A DNA stretch of 64,000 nucleotides, from the NCBI RefSeq assembly GCF_023228785.1, contig NZ_JALOAN010000007.1, forward strand, positions 1 to 64,000, written 5' to 3'. Position 1 is the first letter of the stretch. Every line of letters starts with the position of its first letter. Below the pieces are notes generated by a model. That model was not told the origin of the DNA. It did no database searches and saw nothing but the letters and a program-made list of their open reading frames with translations. The DNA is from Sulfurimonas sp. Lineage in GTDB: Bacteria; Campylobacterota; Campylobacteria; Campylobacterales; Sulfurimonadaceae. Both the position numbers and the translations under genes were made by a program. This document shows, piece after piece, positions 1-8,269 of this stretch.

Positions 1-676
1 TAAAGATCCGAATAAAAAATATACTTCGGCTCAAAAACTAAAAATGCAAACAATGTCAAATGATCAACTAATCGCTGAATATAAGAAAACTGTTGCAGTA
101 AATGATGCTACAGATGCTGTTATTCAATCGGTTGTTAAGTTCTTAAAAGACAACAAGTTTGACAAACATAAAGTAGTAGCTGATCTTGTAACTGATGCAT
201 TCGATCAATACAATCAAATACCTGAACAGAAAAAGCTAGCTGATGCAGCTTATAAAAAAGGTGATTATGAAAAAGCTATCCTTTTTGAAAATATGATTTG
301 GCAACTAATGGTTAAAACTGCTGACGTTGGAATTCGTGCAAAAGACTCACTTGTAAGAGAAATTGCTACTAAACAATCTGCTGCTGCTGCTAGGGGTGAA
401 AGAACTTTTGCTGAAGGTGGTTGTAACGGTTGTCACGTTATTGGTAAAGTATCATCAGGCCCAGATTTAACTGGTGTTCTACAAAGACATGAAAACGCTG
501 AAAAGTGGGTAAGTGACTTTATCTTACATCCAGAAAAAATGTATGAAGAGCCTTATGTTAAGAGCATGATTGATTACTTCAAACTAAGAATGCCTAATCA
601 AAACATGAGTAAAGAAGAAACAAAAGACATTATTGAATACCTGAAATGGGTTGACGACAATGCTAACTTATTCTAA
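1..676 (+). CDS. nosZ: Nitrous oxide reductase NosZ, C-terminal part (partial at left edge)
   Basis: The reading frame is open to base 1, so this is the 3' end of a longer gene; the first in-frame ATG at 44 is internal. The visible ~225 residues are the C-terminal extension typical of epsilonproteobacterial cNosZ: a helical linker and then a monohaem class I cytochrome c domain with haem motif CNGCH and a likely distal Met in the PNQNMS segment. In this family the catalytic multicopper part reduces N2O to N2 in the periplasm and the fused cytochrome passes electrons to it. The copper domains lie outside the window. The identification rests on the tail plus the nosB-D-G-C-H-F-L-Y genes that follow. 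A stand-alone cytochrome is possible but unlikely, given the open frame and context. Confidence 0.88.
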   Translation, partial: KDPNKKYTSAQKLKMQTMSNDQLIAEYKKTVAVNDATDAVIQSVVKFLKDNKFDKHKVVADLVTDAFDQYNQIPEQKKLADAAYKKGDYEKAILFENMIWQLMVKTADVGIRAKDSLVREIATKQSAAAARGERTFAEGGCNGCHVIGKVSSGPDLTGVLQRHENAEKWVSDFILHPEKMYEEPYVKSMIDYFKLRMPNQNMSKEETKDIIEYLKWVDDNANLF

Positions 677-706
677 AATCTAAGTCTAAGTTATACTCGC
701 AATAAG

Positions 707-738
707 GTAGAGGAGACAACTCCTCTACTTCCTATTTT
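707..738 (+). terminator. Hairpin terminator or attenuator after nosZ
   Basis: A perfect 9-bp stem (707-715 with 720-728, loop ACAA) lies 30 bases after the nosZ stop and is followed by a T-rich stretch (TTCCTATTTT). It probably ends or attenuates transcription so that nosZ is made in excess of the maturation genes. The T run is broken by a C pair and an A, so read-through is plausible. Confidence 0.6.
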
Positions 739-853
739 ACATCACAAAAATCATTGTAATTCTTAAAACAAAGTTTTGAAATTTCTGCTTTAAAAATGAA
801 ATTTGTCACTTTTTAAGAAAAAATGCCTATATCATAAATTTCTTTAAATTTCC

Positions 854-867
854 TTGACTTATATCAA
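854..867 (+). promoter_or_regulatory. FNR/CRP-like palindrome upstream of nosB (distal)
   Basis: TTGAC-TTAT-ATCAA matches the CRP/FNR consensus TTGAT-N4-ATCAA with one mismatch. It lies in the 376-base gap between nosZ and nosB, which is otherwise AT-rich and without a gene. The same 12-base core recurs at 949-960. CRP/FNR-family regulators control nos genes in Wolinella. Binding here is inferred from the sequence. Confidence 0.45.
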
Positions 868-948
868 AGTATTGATTATAATTTTGTTGTTTTTGTTATA
901 GCTTATACGTATAATAAAATTCATAAATTATTATATTTATCCATATTA

Positions 949-991
949 TTGACTTATATCTATGATAAGTTAAAATATTTTTAGCTATAAT
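949..991 (+). promoter_or_regulatory. FNR/CRP-like box with spaced -10, putative nosB promoter
   Basis: TTGAC-TTAT-ATCTA (949-962) repeats the core of the box at 854. A TATAAT hexamer at 986-991 would put the transcription start near 997-998, with the box centred about 42 bases upstream. That is the geometry of a class II FNR-activated promoter. The AT-rich background makes chance TATAAT matches common, so this is only moderately supported. Confidence 0.4.
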
Positions 992-1052
992 AAAAATTAT
1001 ATAATTATAGATTTTAAAAGTCTAGAATTATTTTCACTCTTAAGGATAACAC

Positions 1053-1835
1053 ATGCACACAAGTTTAAAAAAAGCAAGAATCTTTGCTCTTTTAGCTTTA
1101 CTTATTTTAACTATCTCGTTTACATTTCCGATGATAGCTTTTAATGGAGTTTTAACACAGATAGACAATCACAAGGGAGATGAAATATCATCTTTTAGTG
1201 CCAAAGTATGGAATCTTTACAATCAAGGAAGATATAAAAGTATCTCTACCCCTAAAGATGCTCATAATGATTTAGAAAAAATGATAACTGCCTCATCAGA
1301 AATTGGTGTAGCATCACTTCCAATTTGGGCGGTTTCACTAGAAGCTCCTAACTATCCAAAAGAAGCTTTTCCTGAAGGTATTCCTGTCTTTTTCCACTTC
1401 GATGGATTTAGTGGAGAAGTTCATGAAATGAACACAATCAATCACTATGTTGGGATGGATCCTATGTGGATTGGTGGTGTTTTTGAAAGAGAGATTGGCA
1501 TCTATGCATTACTTTTACTTTCACTTTTCATGATCTACTTCATAGCTTATAACAACAAGTATTTAAACTATGTGATGCTTATTCCTGCATCGTTACCTAT
1601 ACTTTTTGTAGCTGACTATTCTTATTGGTTATACTGGTTTGGACACAATTTACATGACTGGGGAGCTTTTAAGATTAAACCTTTTATGCCAACAGTTTTT
1701 GGAGATGGTAAAATAGCACAGTTTACGACTCACTCATATCCGACTATCGGTTTTTATATGATAGTTCTTATAGGTTTACTTAGCCTCTTAGCATTTTTTG
1801 CAAAACAAAAAGCACTAAATGAGACACAAGCGTAA
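1053..1835 (+). CDS. nosB: NosB membrane protein
   Basis: 260-residue integral membrane protein with one N-terminal transmembrane helix (about 10-30), a periplasmic segment (about 31-145) and three hydrophobic helices in the C-terminal half (about 147-165, 170-190, 228-250). It occupies the nosZ-nosB-nosD position that defines clade II nos clusters, and its length fits NosB. The molecular role is not established; it is thought to support electron transfer or maturation of NosZ. An AAGGAT ribosome site sits just before the ATG. It starts a run of closely spaced genes after a 376-base gap. The name rests on position, topology and length rather than on a catalytic motif. Confidence 0.75.
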   Translation: MHTSLKKARIFALLALLILTISFTFPMIAFNGVLTQIDNHKGDEISSFSAKVWNLYNQGRYKSISTPKDAHNDLEKMITASSEIGVASLPIWAVSLEAPNYPKEAFPEGIPVFFHFDGFSGEVHEMNTINHYVGMDPMWIGGVFEREIGIYALLLLSLFMIYFIAYNNKYLNYVMLIPASLPILFVADYSYWLYWFGHNLHDWGAFKIKPFMPTVFGDGKIAQFTTHSYPTIGFYMIVLIGLLSLLAFFAKQKALNETQA

Positions 1836-1854
1836 ATAAAATTTAGGGTTTAAC

Positions 1855-3072
1855 ATGTTTAAAATAATCTTTACTGTTTCTTTTTTTATCACTGGGCTTT
1901 TTGGAGCAAATACTCTTCAAAAAGCTATAGATGATGCACCACACGGCTCTATTATAAAACTTAGTGCTGGTGTTTATAAAGGAAATATAATCATCAATAA
2001 ACCTATCACTATTATAGGAATAGAAGATGGTGTTACTATTGATGGAGAAGGTTCTGGAACTGTTGTAAGTGTAAACAGTTCATATGTAACTCTTAAAAAC
2101 CTAAAGATAGTAGGTAGTGGTGACAGACATGACAAGATCGATTCAGCTATAACTGTTATTGATGCAAAACATTGTGAAATTAGTGACTGCGTTATTGAAG
2201 ATTGTCTTTTTGGTATAGATATGCAAATGGTTAGAAACTCCATTGTATCTAACAACACTATTACGTCAAAAGATTTAGATTTAGGAGTTCGTGGTGATGG
2301 ACTTAGACTTTGGTATTCAAATGACAATATCGTCAAGAAAAACTCTCTTATAAAGTCAAGAGATATGGTTATTTGGTACTCTCACGGAAATGAAATTGTA
2401 GATAATTATGGAGAGTATTGTAGATACTCTCTACATTTTATGTACGCTGGTAAAAATTTAGTAAAAAACAATACATATAAGTTTAATAGTGTTGGTATAT
2501 TTTTCATGTATTCAAAAGATACTGTAGCTATAGGAAACAGTGTACAAAGCTCTTTAGGAGCAACTGGTATGGGCATAGGACTTAAAGATGTCTCAAACTT
2601 TACAATCAAAGACAACACAATCATCTATTGTGCGCAAGGGCTTTATATAGATAGATCTCCATTTGAGCCAGAGACTAACAACTGGATTACAGGAAATAAA
2701 ATTTTATATAATTCTGAGGCTATACATTTTCATTCACTTAGTGAGAACAACATCATAAGTGATAATGTCATTATGGGAAACATTGAAGATGTTATAAACG
2801 ATAGCAGAGGAAGTAAAACATATGTAAATGAGATAGTAGGCAATTACTGGGATAACTATATAGGATTTGATAGAGATGGAGATAATGTCGGAGATACTCC
2901 ACATAAAGTCTATCAATATGCAGATCAAATGTGGATCTACAATCCAAATGTAAAGTTTTTTTATGGCTCTCCTGTTATCTCTTTGCTAAATTTTTTAGCA
3001 AAATTAGCACCATTTACTAAACCACTTTTTTTACTTGAAGATGAGAAACCAACAGTTAGGATTAAAGGATAG
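1855..3072 (+). CDS. nosD: NosD periplasmic copper-maturation protein
   Basis: 405 residues with an N-terminal signal peptide (cleavage near residue 17, after the FGA segment), then right-handed beta-helix/CASH repeats rich in NxI and GN turns, and a conserved C-terminal tail. NosD works with the NosFY ABC transporter to assemble the copper-sulfur CuZ centre of NosZ in the periplasm. The repeats HFMYA and FFMYS, frequent in NosD proteins, are present. It is 19 bases after nosB and 2 before nosG, in one apparent operon. A second full-length homologue lies at 8810, which is unusual. Confidence is high because family, size and neighbours agree. Confidence 0.93.
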   Translation: MFKIIFTVSFFITGLFGANTLQKAIDDAPHGSIIKLSAGVYKGNIIINKPITIIGIEDGVTIDGEGSGTVVSVNSSYVTLKNLKIVGSGDRHDKIDSAITVIDAKHCEISDCVIEDCLFGIDMQMVRNSIVSNNTITSKDLDLGVRGDGLRLWYSNDNIVKKNSLIKSRDMVIWYSHGNEIVDNYGEYCRYSLHFMYAGKNLVKNNTYKFNSVGIFFMYSKDTVAIGNSVQSSLGATGMGIGLKDVSNFTIKDNTIIYCAQGLYIDRSPFEPETNNWITGNKILYNSEAIHFHSLSENNIISDNVIMGNIEDVINDSRGSKTYVNEIVGNYWDNYIGFDRDGDNVGDTPHKVYQYADQMWIYNPNVKFFYGSPVISLLNFLAKLAPFTKPLFLLEDEKPTVRIKG

Positions 3073-3074
3073 AG

Positions 3075-3815
3075 ATGCAAAAAGTACAAACAGATAGAAG
3101 AGAGTTTATAAAATACTCCGCACTTGGGGTACTAGGACTTGCTCTTGGTGGTGGGATGATCTTTAGCCCATACGCTCTAAGAGCAGAAAATAGACTAAGA
3201 CCCCCTGGAGCTGTAGATGAGAAAAAGTTTCTAGCTCTATGCATAAAGTGTGGGCAGTGTCTTCAAGTTTGCCCATATCACTCTATTAAGTTAGCTGATA
3301 TTGCTCATGGACATGGAGTTGGAACACCTTATATAGATGCAAACGAGAGAGGTTGCTGGGCTTGTAGCGCTGTACCTTGTGTTTTAGCCTGCCCAACTGG
3401 AGCACTGGATCATGGTTGTGAAAAACCTGAAGATATACATATGGGTATAGCAGTACTAGAGCATCCAAATACCTGTATCGCTATGAAAAACATTCCGATT
3501 CCTGCTGGTTATACTGATAGAATGAGTAAGTTTAATGACTCAGTTGTAAACTTACACGAGCTTGAAGTTGAGCTTTTAGAGAAATTTTCACAGTTTGAGG
3601 GCAAACAATGTACTCTTTGTGCAGATATGTGTCCTATTCCAAATCCACTTAGTGCTATAGCTATGGTACCAGATGGAGGCGGTGGAAATCGTCCTGAAAT
3701 TTATGATGGTTGTATTGGATGTGGAGCTTGTCAAGAAGTTTGCCCTACATCAGTTCCATCTATTGTGATTAAACCGAGAGTTACTTATGAAGAATATTAC
3801 GCAAGTAAAAAATAG
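3075..3815 (+). CDS. nosG: NosG, Tat-exported 4Fe-4S ferredoxin (NapG-type)
   Basis: 246 residues. The N-terminus carries a twin-arginine signal (RREF followed by a Gly/Leu-rich hydrophobic stretch), indicating export of a folded iron-sulfur protein. Four cysteine clusters follow: CIKCGQCLQVCP, CWACSAVPC, CTLCADMCP and CIGCGACQEVCP, as in NapG-type polyferredoxins. Together with the membrane protein NosH it is expected to carry electrons from menaquinol toward the NosC cytochromes and NosZ, replacing NosR, which is absent from what is visible. It starts 2 bases after the nosD stop. Confidence 0.9.
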   Translation: MQKVQTDRREFIKYSALGVLGLALGGGMIFSPYALRAENRLRPPGAVDEKKFLALCIKCGQCLQVCPYHSIKLADIAHGHGVGTPYIDANERGCWACSAVPCVLACPTGALDHGCEKPEDIHMGIAVLEHPNTCIAMKNIPIPAGYTDRMSKFNDSVVNLHELEVELLEKFSQFEGKQCTLCADMCPIPNPLSAIAMVPDGGGGNRPEIYDGCIGCGACQEVCPTSVPSIVIKPRVTYEEYYASKK

Positions 3816-3824
3816 GAGAGAGTT

Positions 3825-4436
3825 ATGAGGATATCTAAAATTAAAATATTGACATCTGCTTTAGTGTTTATGGTTACATTTACTGCTTGTAGTGATAGTG
3901 CTGATAAAAAAGAAGCTAAAGAGCAGTCAAAATCAAATGCGACACCAAAGATAGAAGTAGTTCAAAATAGTGATGCTCATGCTGTTAAAGTGGCACAAAA
4001 AGATAGTGATGAGTCTCAGAGTAAATCTTACTACTATGACTATAATATCAAGAGCGAGTATGACCCAAACTCTATTCCTGCTAATGAAGATGCGGCAGTT
4101 AGAAGAAAACCTAGAACAAATCTAGAGGCAAATATGCATGTAAGAAGTCCATATGAAAAAATAGAGATATCTATGATGGTAAAAAAACTCTCTAAAGAGT
4201 TTATAGTGAAGTGTTCTGCTTGTCATGATAACTATGCAAATGGAATCATCGGTCCATCACTCTTAGGGAAAGATAGTGGTTACATTTACGACAAAATTGT
4301 AGCTTTTAAAACTGGTAAAAAATCAAATCCACTAATGAATGATCTTGTGAAAATGATGAGTGATGAAGATATTAAAAGATTGGCTCAAGAGATATTTGAG
4401 TTTAACAAAGAGATAACAAAAATGAGGAACAGATAG
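3825..4436 (+). CDS. nosC1: NosC1 monohaem cytochrome c lipoprotein
   Basis: 203 residues. The N-terminus is a lipoprotein signal with lipobox FTAC, so the protein is probably anchored to a membrane facing the periplasm. A charged, low-complexity linker (about 25-110) leads to one class I cytochrome c domain with haem motif CSACH at about 133-137 and a likely Met ligand near the C-terminus. In Wolinella and Sulfurimonas nos clusters, paired cytochromes C1 and C2 sit between nosG and nosH and are proposed to relay electrons to NosZ. Its stop overlaps the GTG start of the next cytochrome by one base. Confidence 0.85.
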   Translation: MRISKIKILTSALVFMVTFTACSDSADKKEAKEQSKSNATPKIEVVQNSDAHAVKVAQKDSDESQSKSYYYDYNIKSEYDPNSIPANEDAAVRRKPRTNLEANMHVRSPYEKIEISMMVKKLSKEFIVKCSACHDNYANGIIGPSLLGKDSGYIYDKIVAFKTGKKSNPLMNDLVKMMSDEDIKRLAQEIFEFNKEITKMRNR

Positions 4437-4939
4437 TGAAAAATATAGTAGTAGGTGTTTTAACACTTTTTATAGTTGGTTTAATGGTTTTTACTGCGAT
4501 GGATGATGCAGTTTTTCATGGTGGACATCAAGCAAAAGTTATTGAAGACTTTGGCGATGGAAGCAACCAAAAAGTTGCAGCAATAGCGCAAGTTGAAGAA
4601 AAATCAGATAGAGAAAAAGAAGATGAAGAGCTAAAAGCACTAAGAGACAAAGCTGGAAATGCTGGAGCATTTAAAGTTAGTAACGAGTACAAAAGTAAGT
4701 GTTCTTCTTGTCACGGAGTAAATGGTTCAGGCTTTCAAAATGGAAAAGCTATGATGGGACCACCAATCTTTGGACAAAGTGAAGAAGAGATCTACACAAG
4801 TTTAGTTGACTTTAAAGCTGGTAGAAAAGAAAACATGGTCATGAAAGGCTTATTAATGCATCTTGAAGATGAAGATCTAAAAAGATTTGCAAAAGAAATT
4901 GGAGAGTTTCCAGCAAGAGCAAAAGAAGAGCAAAACTAA
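4436..4939 (+). CDS. nosC2: NosC2 monohaem cytochrome c
   Basis: 167 residues starting at GTG, which shares its first base with the nosC1 stop and suggests translational coupling. One N-terminal hydrophobic helix (about 5-22) acts as a signal or anchor, followed by a charged linker and a class I cytochrome c domain with CSSCH at about 84-88 and a GPPIFG segment. It is the second of the paired small cytochromes in the nos operon. With NosG, NosH and NosC1 it should form the route from the quinone pool to the cytochrome tail of NosZ. The order of electron transfer between C1 and C2 cannot be read from sequence. Confidence 0.85.
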   Translation: MKNIVVGVLTLFIVGLMVFTAMDDAVFHGGHQAKVIEDFGDGSNQKVAAIAQVEEKSDREKEDEELKALRDKAGNAGAFKVSNEYKSKCSSCHGVNGSGFQNGKAMMGPPIFGQSEEEIYTSLVDFKAGRKENMVMKGLLMHLEDEDLKRFAKEIGEFPARAKEEQN

Positions 4940-4968
4940 AAATGTTTAGCATGAAGGGGAGTATTTAA

Positions 4969-5874
4969 ATGGATAAATATAACAATAGAGAAACCATCAA
5001 AAAATCAAGCTTTTTCTCTACATTTTTTGATACTACAAGAGATGGAAAAAGAATTTTTAGTTATAGAATGAAGAGATGGGTAGTTGTTATTGCTGTGCAT
5101 CTCCTTTTCTTCTTGTCATTTTTTATTGACTTGCAGATGCTAGAAGGTACGCTAAGCGGCTCAAGATTTTTGGGTTTTCATATGATAGATCTCTTTACTA
5201 CTATGCAACTTTTCTTAGCTACACATGAGTTACCAGTAAATGTAATAATTGGTATCACAACTATTGTTTTAGTATATCTACTACTAGGTGGTAGAAGCTA
5301 CTGTGCATGGGTCTGTCCTTATGGAATTATTAGTGAGATTGGCGAAAAATGGCACAACACACTAGTTAGTAAAAAGATCATTAAAGAGAGAAAGTTTGAC
5401 CATAGAGTTAGACATATCTTTTGGGCTATGTTTTTAATTCTATCTTTTACAAGTGGTTACTTAGTTTTCGAAACTTTTAATGTAGTTGGAATACTCAGTA
5501 GAATGATTGTTTATGGTTGGTCATTAGCATTTTTTTGGGTAGTTGTTGTTTTTGCCATAGAAGTTTTTTACTCTCGCCGTGCTTGGTGTACTTACATCTG
5601 TCCAATAGGTACTACTTATGGATATATCGGTAAGATCTCTGCTCTTAGAGTTGAATGGAATGATAACTGTGACCACTGTATGGTTTGTAGCGATGTATGT
5701 TTTGAAAATCAAGTTTTAGAGATTACAAAAGCAAAATACGACAAACAAAGAGAAGAAAAAGGTATCACAAGAGAGTATATAACTGGTGCTGATTGTACAC
5801 TTTGTGGTAGATGTATTGATGTATGTCATGCAGATGCACTAAAGTTTGACTTCAGACTAAAAAATTTGGTGTAA
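4969..5874 (+). CDS. nosH: NosH, membrane polyferredoxin (NapH-type)
   Basis: 301 residues. Four or five transmembrane helices fill the first ~220 residues (about 30-50, 60-85, 87-108, 145-165, 178-200). The cytoplasmic-type motifs CAWVCPYG and CTYICPIG are the signature of NapH/NosR-like quinol-oxidising membrane proteins. Two 4Fe-4S sites follow at the C-terminus (CDHCMVCSDVC and CTLCGRCIDVC). The expected role is to take electrons from menaquinol and pass them to NosG. It lies 29 bases after nosC2 and 3 bases before nosF. Confidence 0.9.
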   Translation: MDKYNNRETIKKSSFFSTFFDTTRDGKRIFSYRMKRWVVVIAVHLLFFLSFFIDLQMLEGTLSGSRFLGFHMIDLFTTMQLFLATHELPVNVIIGITTIVLVYLLLGGRSYCAWVCPYGIISEIGEKWHNTLVSKKIIKERKFDHRVRHIFWAMFLILSFTSGYLVFETFNVVGILSRMIVYGWSLAFFWVVVVFAIEVFYSRRAWCTYICPIGTTYGYIGKISALRVEWNDNCDHCMVCSDVCFENQVLEITKAKYDKQREEKGITREYITGADCTLCGRCIDVCHADALKFDFRLKNLV

Positions 5875-5877
5875 ATC

Positions 5878-6516
5878 ATGATTAAAATAGAAAATCTAAC
5901 AAAAAAATTTGGTGCTCACATCTCACTAGACAGTGTGAGCTGTGAGTTTAACAAAAATGAGTCTATAGCACTTATGGGTGCAAATGGAGCTGGAAAGACT
6001 ACTCTTATCCGCTCTATTTTAGGTTACTACCACGCTGATGCTGGAAGCGTCTCTATTAACGGGCGTGATCCTATAAAACACAGAGTTGAAGTTTTAAAAG
6101 AGATAAGTTTCGTTCCACAACTTCCTCCTCCTATCAAGTTAAATATTGAAGAACTTATGCACTATATCTCTATAAGTGCAAATGTAGATAAAGACAAAAT
6201 CATGCATTATGCAAATGAAATGAAATTAGATCTTGCTACAAATATGAAAAAATCTTTTTTCAAACTTAGTGGTGGAATGAAACAGAAGTTGCTTATAGCT
6301 ATATCTTTGGCAAAAAAGAGTGATATTATCATCTATGATGAGCCTACTGCAAACTTAGACCCTAAAGCTAGGGATGACTTTTATAGACTATTAAAACAAA
6401 ATGAAGATGAAAAAGTTCTTCTTTTTGTAACACATAGACTAGAAGAAGTAAAAGATCTTGTTAATCGTCAGATTTATATGGATCTAGGAAAAGTGGTTTC
6501 GGATGAAAAGTTTTAA
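5878..6516 (+). CDS. nosF: NosF, ABC transporter ATP-binding protein
   Basis: 212 residues with Walker A GANGAGKTT (about 36-44), signature LSGGMKQK, Walker B IIIYDEPTANLD and the switch histidine in FVTHR. NosF powers the NosY permease; with NosD it delivers a sulfur-containing species needed for the CuZ cluster of NosZ. At 212 residues it is shorter than most NosF proteins (about 300) because the C-terminal extension is missing. The last 14 bases overlap the next gene, which points to coupling. Confidence 0.92.
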   Translation: MIKIENLTKKFGAHISLDSVSCEFNKNESIALMGANGAGKTTLIRSILGYYHADAGSVSINGRDPIKHRVEVLKEISFVPQLPPPIKLNIEELMHYISISANVDKDKIMHYANEMKLDLATNMKKSFFKLSGGMKQKLLIAISLAKKSDIIIYDEPTANLDPKARDDFYRLLKQNEDEKVLLFVTHRLEEVKDLVNRQIYMDLGKVVSDEKF

Positions 6517-6955
6517 TCTTTTAATCATCTTTGCTTTAAGCTTTTTTACTGCTTGTAATTCTACTCAAAGTTCTAGTGCCAAAGAGCCAAAGAGTAAAAG
6601 TAGAGTATGTCCAAAATGTCATATGGAAGTAGATAAGAGTAATAAGCATAGTGCATCACTTGCAAAAAATGATAACATATATTATTTTGATGATATAGGA
6701 TGTCTTGTCTTGTGGAGTAATGAAAATAAGTTAGATGCAAAGAGTGCAAAAGTCTTTACAAAAGACTCAGCTCGCTATATAGATGCAACACAAGCACACT
6801 ACAAGATAGGAGAAAAAACTCCAATGTCTTATGGCTTTGTTGCCTTTGAAGATAGTGCAGAAGAGACAATAGACTTTGATGAAGTTAGCATCAAAATGTT
6901 AAGAGGTGAGCATATGGCAAATCCAAAAATTAGAAAACAGATACTAGGATACTAA
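6503..6955 (+). CDS. nosL: NosL copper-chaperone lipoprotein
   Basis: 150 residues with a lipoprotein signal (lipobox FTAC) and, after a short linker, CPKCHM, which contains the CxM copper-binding motif of NosL at the start of the domain. The YYFDDIGCLVLW segment matches the second conserved part of the family. NosL is an outer-membrane-anchored Cu(I) chaperone that supplies NosZ. It overlaps nosF by 14 bases and nosY by one base. A divergent relative without the cysteine lies at 7798. Confidence 0.82.
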   Translation: MKSFNLLIIFALSFFTACNSTQSSSAKEPKSKSRVCPKCHMEVDKSNKHSASLAKNDNIYYFDDIGCLVLWSNENKLDAKSAKVFTKDSARYIDATQAHYKIGEKTPMSYGFVAFEDSAEETIDFDEVSIKMLRGEHMANPKIRKQILGY

Positions 6956-7782
6956 TGAAAAATTTATACTTAATCGCATATTTGGACCTAAAAGAGTCCC
7001 TTAGAGCTAAATGGTTTGTAGTTTACTCTCTTGTGTTTGGAGGGCTTATTGCTCTGTTTTTTATAGCAGGAGTTACAGAGTCACAAGTTATGGGCTTTAG
7101 TGGTCTTAGCAGACTTCTTCTTATGTATATACAGATAACAATAGTTATTCTGCCTATATTTATCCTCATAACCACAGTTAGATCTATCTCTGGAGATAGA
7201 GACAATCACATCTTAGAGTATATGCTCTCTTTTCCAATATCTTTAAAACAATACTATTGGGGCAAGATAATAGGTCGTTTTATTACTGTTTATCTTCCTG
7301 TTTTATTTGCTATGGTTATTGCAATTATATATGGTGCATTTAAGGGTGCAGATATTCCTTGGAATATCTTCTTTTTATATACAGGGCTTCTTTTTGCTAT
7401 GAGTAGTGCATTTTTAGGTATAGCTTTTTTTATATCTTCATTTGTAAAGTCTAGTGAAGTAGCTCTTGGAATTGCGTTTTTTATCTGGATATTTCTACTC
7501 GCTTTTATAGATATTGCACTTATCTCACTTATGATGCAAAACAGATTTAATGAGGAGCTTATCATCTTTATAGCTATGATAAATCCTATGGAGATCTTTC
7601 GCGTAGCTGCTATCTCGCTTTTTGACCCTGAGCTTACAGTTATGGGACCTGTTGCATTTTATATACTTGACTCTATGTGCCAAGGTATTTTTGTTTTAGT
7701 CTCCATTGCTTATCCTCTCTTTATTGGGTTGTTATTTGCATTTTTAGGTTACAAGATATTTGAGAAAAAAGATTTAGTTTAA
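6955..7782 (+). CDS. nosY: NosY, ABC-2 type permease
   Basis: 275 residues with six predicted transmembrane helices (about 20-40, 55-75, 105-125, 140-160, 170-192, 245-268) and the ABC-2 permease segment with SGDRD after the second helix. It is the membrane partner of NosF and acts with NosD in CuZ assembly. Its ATG overlaps the last base of the nosL stop, and the following gene begins 15 bases later, so it is mid-operon. Confidence 0.9.
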   Translation: MKNLYLIAYLDLKESLRAKWFVVYSLVFGGLIALFFIAGVTESQVMGFSGLSRLLLMYIQITIVILPIFILITTVRSISGDRDNHILEYMLSFPISLKQYYWGKIIGRFITVYLPVLFAMVIAIIYGAFKGADIPWNIFFLYTGLLFAMSSAFLGIAFFISSFVKSSEVALGIAFFIWIFLLAFIDIALISLMMQNRFNEELIIFIAMINPMEIFRVAAISLFDPELTVMGPVAFYILDSMCQGIFVLVSIAYPLFIGLLFAFLGYKIFEKKDLV

Positions 7783-7797
7783 TTTTAGGAGGTCAAA

Positions 7798-8268
7798 GTG
7801 ATAAAAATATTTATAGCAGTAGTACTACTATCTAGTGTATTGTTCTCTTATGAGATGGACTATACAAAAGATACTGAGGGATTAGTAAAAGGGATGAAAG
7901 TTCATAAAGCCCCTAATTGGGTGGCTAAGATAGAACTGACAAATGGTAAAAAAGTATTTTTTGTGAGCCCAAAGGCGATGATAGAGTTTTATCATCATCC
8001 GGGGAAGTGGTTTGATGTAGGTGTAAAAAGTGAAGATGATATGAAAGATGTTATAGTAACAGATTTTACAACCTTAAAACCAATAAATGCTAGAGGCGCT
8101 TTTTATGTTTATGGCTCAAATATGGTTTCACCTATTGGCGATGATTTACCAGCTTTTGCAACATATGATGCTGCCGCTGATTATTCTAAAAAACATAATG
8201 GCAAGAGAATTTTAAACTTTAAAGAGATTCCAGAAGCACTTATAAAACTTTTAAATGGAAGGATATAA
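7798..8268 (+). CDS. Divergent NosL-family protein lacking the copper cysteine
   Basis: 156 residues from GTG with a strong TAGGAGGT ribosome site. A short signal peptide is followed by a NosL-like domain: KGMKVHKAPNWVAKIEL, then VFFVSPKAMIEFYHHPGKW. Typical NosL proteins have CGM at the first motif; here the cysteine is replaced by lysine (VKGM) and the mature protein contains no cysteine. It is also not a lipoprotein. It may be a structural relative with another ligand set (several Met and His remain) or a non-binding partner. It lies between nosY and a PAS gene. Confidence 0.65.
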   Translation: MIKIFIAVVLLSSVLFSYEMDYTKDTEGLVKGMKVHKAPNWVAKIELTNGKKVFFVSPKAMIEFYHHPGKWFDVGVKSEDDMKDVIVTDFTTLKPINARGAFYVYGSNMVSPIGDDLPAFATYDAAADYSKKHNGKRILNFKEIPEALIKLLNGRI

Positions 8269-8269
8269 A

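Noticed and set aside
1974..2336. 120-codon frame antisense to nosD
   Set aside because: It is a shadow of the beta-helix repeats; no ribosome site, no family pattern, and the sense strand is clearly coding.
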